Shown here one piece after another: positions 61,572-64,000 of a DNA stretch of 64,000 nucleotides. Where the stretch lies: the NCBI RefSeq assembly GCF_902859935.1, contig NZ_CADIKI010000013.1:164235-228234 (forward strand). The letters run 5' to 3'. The stretch comes from Paraburkholderia fynbosensis. Its GTDB lineage: Bacteria > Pseudomonadota > Gammaproteobacteria > Burkholderiales > Burkholderiaceae. Each line of letters begins with the position of its first letter. Within the stretch, counting starts at the first letter, position 1. The notes under the pieces were generated by a model that saw only the letters and a list, made by a program, of their open reading frames with translations, had not been told where the DNA came from and did not search any database. Position numbers and translations under genes: made by a program.

Positions 61572-62351
61572 TTACTCCACAGCGCGCGACGCGGCGATGA
61601 TCGCATCGGCCACCGCTTTCGGCTGGCTCACCATCGCAACGTGACTCGCGTTGACGCGCGTCACTGTCGCGTCGATGTTCTTAGCCATCGTCTGCTGCAG
61701 TTTCGGATCGATCATGCGGTCCTGACCGGTCACGACGAAGTACGACGGCTTGTCATGCCACGCCGCCTTCGTCACCTTCTCGTCTAGGCAGCCGGAGGCC
61801 CACGGCCCTTGCGTCGCCGCGATCAAACGTCTCTCGGGCAGCGGCACGTCCTGAGCGAAATCCTCTAGCACCGCTTTCGTCGAGAGCGTCAGGTAGCCCG
61901 CGTCGTCCTTGCGCAGCTCGCTCGCCCAGACCGGTGCCGGTGCGCCCTTCGTCATGTCCGCGATGGACTGGCCGCTGTCGGGCGCGAACGCCGCCACGTA
62001 GACGAGACTCTTGACCTTGTCGTCGTTGCCCGCTTCGCTGACCACGACGCCACCCCACGAATGGCCGACCAGAATCACCGGGCCCTTTTGTTGATCGATC
62101 ACACGTTTGGTCGCCGACACGTCGTCGGCCAGCGAACTCAGCGGGTTCTGGACCGCCACCACGTGAAGCCCGCGCGCTTCGAGCAGCGGAATCACTTTGT
62201 CCCAACTGGAACCGTCGGCGAACGCGCCATGCACGAGCACGACGTTCTTGCCCTGCAGGTCCTGCGGGGGAGCGGCACGCGCGGCCTGCAACACGAATAG
62301 TCCGCCGAGCAGCAATGCTGATCCGAGGCACTTCTTCAAAAACATGGTCAT
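61572..62351 (-). CDS. Exported alpha/beta hydrolase
   Basis: A 259-residue protein with a signal peptide (LGSALLLGGLFVLQAARA). VVLVHGAFADGSSW is the oxyanion region, GHSWGG holds the nucleophilic Ser, VTGQDRMID the acid and NASHVAMVSQP the His, so the triad is complete. It resembles secreted RutD/salicylate-esterase-like hydrolases of Burkholderia. Substrate unknown. It is followed downstream by the Lrp gene in the convergent direction. Confidence 0.88.
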   Translation of the reverse strand: MTMFLKKCLGSALLLGGLFVLQAARAAPPQDLQGKNVVLVHGAFADGSSWDKVIPLLEARGLHVVAVQNPLSSLADDVSATKRVIDQQKGPVILVGHSWGGVVVSEAGNDDKVKSLVYVAAFAPDSGQSIADMTKGAPAPVWASELRKDDAGYLTLSTKAVLEDFAQDVPLPERRLIAATQGPWASGCLDEKVTKAAWHDKPSYFVVTGQDRMIDPKLQQTMAKNIDATVTRVNASHVAMVSQPKAVADAIIAASRAVE

Positions 62352-62432
62352 TGTGTATGTCTCGATAGATAGGGATGCTGATGGAACGACCGTCCACGCG
62401 ACAGCACGCGGACGGTCATGGGGTTGAGTCGA

Positions 62433-62786
62433 TCACGAATGCGCGTAGATCGGGCCGAGGCCGATGACTTCCGACCCGGTCGCCGTGGCATGGCTCATCG
62501 GTGCATGGCTCTTAGGCGCGCGCGAACCCGAAGCCGCACTGGTCTGCGCGACGCCGCCGTATGCCGCCGCAGCCGAACCGCTATCGGCCTGCACGCGTGC
62601 CAGCGCGGCCTCGATGTTCTGCGGGTACTGCGTGTTGTCGCTGGACGGGTTGTAGCCGGCCTTCTGAAGCTGGACCAACTCCGCGCGCACTTCGGCGCGG
62701 GTCAGCGGTTGTTGCTGCGATTGTGCGAACGATGCGACGGGAACGGCGACCAACGCGGCGACGATGAGGGATTGAACGAGTTTCAT
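62433..62786 (-). CDS. DUF4148 family exported protein
   Basis: A 117-residue protein with a signal peptide (MKLVQSLIVAALVAVPVASFAQ) followed by the DUF4148 core PLTRAEVRAELVQLQKAGYNPSSDNTQYPQNIEAA. The C-terminus is Ala/Ser/His-rich (SHAPMSHATATGS). Very common in Burkholderiaceae with unknown role. GGAGAAAA precedes ATG 62786. Confidence 0.9.
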   Translation of the reverse strand: MKLVQSLIVAALVAVPVASFAQSQQQPLTRAEVRAELVQLQKAGYNPSSDNTQYPQNIEAALARVQADSGSAAAAYGGVAQTSAASGSRAPKSHAPMSHATATGSEVIGLGPIYAHS

Positions 62787-63098
62787 GAGTTTTCTCCAGA
62801 TATCAAAGGCAATCAAAGGTTGGGTGGAACGCGACGCCGTTGCTGCATGCAAACCGTCATGTCCCGCCTGATTCAAACGCACTGTTGTGAATCAACCTTG
62901 CGTGTAGGTATTAAAACGCGCCGACGTATCTGGAATGTTTTCGTTAAGCCGCTTAATGCATGCTTGTTTGTCTGAGTAAGGTGTGGATACATTGCGATAC
63001 AAAAAAGCCGCTCTCGGGATGCGGAGCGGCTCGCCTGTCGCCAGCGTGCGCCGACGTGTCATGCAAGGCGGGTCACGTTGATGATCGCGTCGGCAAAG

Positions 63099-63308
63099 CG
63101 TCGCATCGTCGAAATTCCATTTCGGCGACGCCGTATGCCAGATCAGCTTGTTGAAGTCGTGACGGTTCGCGTCGTAACCGGCCTGGCCGCGCTCGGTCGC
63201 GAAATAGAACTGATACCACCACGTCAGCTCCGCCTTCGGCGGCAGCGGTGCACGGTTGGCCTCCTGGCTGCCGATCAGATAGCCGCTCGCATTGATCGTC
63301 ACGATTCG
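63099..63308 (-). pseudogene. Fragment of an alpha/beta hydrolase
   Basis: About 70 residues resembling the lid region of epoxide-hydrolase-like enzymes: GSQEANRAPLPPKAELTWWY, QFYFATERGQAGYDANRHDF and LIWHTASPKWNFDDAT. The catalytic Ser and His regions are missing on both sides. It is a remnant of a larger gene. Confidence 0.55.
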
Positions 63309-63315
63309 CGCGACC

Positions 63316-63615
63316 ATGACGACGAACTCGCTGAGCGCACTCAAGCGTCTCGTGACGGCGGAGAACTTCATGACGCTGAGCGGCGAGTTTTCCGCGCACC
63401 GTGAACCGGCGAGCGGCGAGCTGACGACGGTGCCGATTGCGCATCCGCTATTCGAAGGGGCGCAGGCGCGAGTGCCGGTCAAGACCGACCGGCCGCTTGC
63501 GCGGGGTCCGCTCGAATTGCTCAAGTGGATTCAGGAGCGCATGCCGATGTTCTCGGCGGCGAGAGAGGGCAATGATGCGCCCAAGCGCAACAGACGTCTG
63601 CGAGGTAAGGGTTGA
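63316..63615 (+). CDS. Hypothetical protein, doubtful
   Basis: A 99-residue frame beginning MTTNSLSALKRLVTAENFMT and ending in a basic tail. It has the amino-acid make-up of a real protein (ELLKWIQERMPMFSA helix) but no recognised domain and no ribosome site. It starts immediately beside the hydrolase remnant on the opposite strand. Confidence 0.3.
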   Translation: MTTNSLSALKRLVTAENFMTLSGEFSAHREPASGELTTVPIAHPLFEGAQARVPVKTDRPLARGPLELLKWIQERMPMFSAAREGNDAPKRNRRLRGKG

Positions 63616-63669
63616 GTGGGCGGCGCCCGTGCAAACATCGCCCTCCCCCCCGCCCGGCCGATTCGCGAT

Positions 63670-64000
63670 CTAAGTCAGATTCCTGAGCGTCAATCTTGCT
63701 TCGAGCCCGCCACTCAAACGGTTATGCAGCGAAAGTGTCGCATCCATCGCCAGCGCGAGTTGCCGCGCGATGGCGAGACCGAGCCCCGTGCCGCCCGTGT
63801 GGCGATTGCGCGATGTCTCCACCCGGTAGAACGGTTCGAACACCGCTTCCAGCGATTCGGCCGGAATGCCGGGGCCACTGTCGAGCACGCTGATCGTCGT
63901 CTGCCCATCGTGCACCGCCGTGATCCTGATCTCGGCTGCGCCGCCAAACTTCAATGCATTGTCGACGAGGTTGCCCACGATGCGGCGCAATGCCTGCGGC
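63670..64000 (-). CDS. Sensor histidine kinase, C-terminal part (cut by window edge)
   Basis: About 110 residues of a HATPase_c domain: the N box RRIVGNLVDNALKFGG, G1 LDSGPGIPAE, F box FEPFYRVETS and G2 GGTGLGLAIAR, then the C-terminal GGLEARLTLRNLT. The N-terminal sensor, HAMP and dimerisation/His parts lie beyond the right edge of the window. A two-component kinase of the EnvZ/OmpR-partner type. The signal cannot be known from this part. Confidence 0.9.
   Translation of the reverse strand, partial: PQALRRIVGNLVDNALKFGGAAEIRITAVHDGQTTISVLDSGPGIPAESLEAVFEPFYRVETSRNRHTGGTGLGLAIARQLALAMDATLSLHNRLSGGLEARLTLRNLT

Noticed and set aside
1..64000. CRISPR arrays, rRNA and tRNA genes
   Set aside because: No regularly spaced direct repeats and no tRNA-like cloverleaf or rRNA sequence was noticed on reading both strands. 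A covariance-model scan would settle it.

Overview
The window looks like a chromosome or megaplasmid segment of a Burkholderiaceae bacterium, most likely Paraburkholderia. The DNA is GC-rich. It carries a Burkholderia-style porin, a DUF4148 protein, a divergent penA/penR-type beta-lactamase pair and a hydroxycinnamate catabolism cluster. I saw no rRNA, tRNA or CRISPR array.

Layout. 1-1.7 kb: a small exported protein and a squalene/phytoene-synthase-family enzyme. 1.8-12.3 kb: a hydroxycinnamate (ferulate) module with amidohydrolase, feruloyl-CoA synthetase, vanillin dehydrogenase, hydroxycinnamoyl-CoA hydratase-lyase, a MarR regulator with two matching palindromic operators, an aromatic-acid MFS transporter, a porin and a tannase/feruloyl-esterase lipoprotein. 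Together these would release, import and degrade plant phenolic esters to vanillate. 12.6-14.5 kb: a KaiC-like double ATPase with a single-domain response regulator. 14.8-24.9 kb: a lower-GC, partly decayed island that starts inside a truncated tehA. It holds a dctP fragment, a LuxR solo, a GGDEF/degenerate-EAL protein, YciI, MFS and cupin genes, a twice-frameshifted DUF2848 gene, an aminotransferase remnant and a dctP-like gene. 25-26.9 kb: class A beta-lactamase and its LysR regulator.

27.1-48.6 kb is the most interesting part: an apparently self-contained secretion island for double-glycine leader peptides. Five small genes (28174, 40893 minus, 47208, 47569, 48037) encode peptides whose leaders all place Gly-Gly at residues 25-26. 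A sixth looks decayed. Around them lie an ABC exporter with two cyclic-nucleotide-binding domains and an intact C39 leader peptidase, a cytosolic parvulin, an HlyD adaptor, a NodT/TolC-type outer membrane factor, a dual-FHA membrane protein, a PP2C phosphatase, a Ser/Thr kinase, a caspase-like/FGE-like secreted fusion, two DUF4399 proteins, an LRAT/papain-like protein and a sigma-54 activator. Sigma-54 type -24/-12 elements precede three of the peptide genes and the LRAT-like gene. The inferred circuit is sigma-54 and the activator switching on peptide production, kinase/phosphatase/FHA gating export, and the C39 exporter cleaving and secreting the peptides.

48.9-51.8 kb: DUF3303 protein, a TetR regulator with two strong palindromes, a YbfB-type MFS protein and a tiny DUF3309-like protein. 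52-59.7 kb: a sugar-acid cluster with a DUF1537 four-carbon-acid kinase, a RuBisCO-like protein, a VOC protein, a TRAP transporter (fused DctQM plus DctP) and a divergent LacI regulator, resembling 3-oxo-isoapionate (apiose) catabolism. 59.8-64 kb: a 24-residue membrane peptide, a LysE exporter divergent from an Lrp regulator, an exported alpha/beta hydrolase, a DUF4148 protein, a hydrolase remnant, and the C-terminal end of a sensor histidine kinase cut by the window edge.
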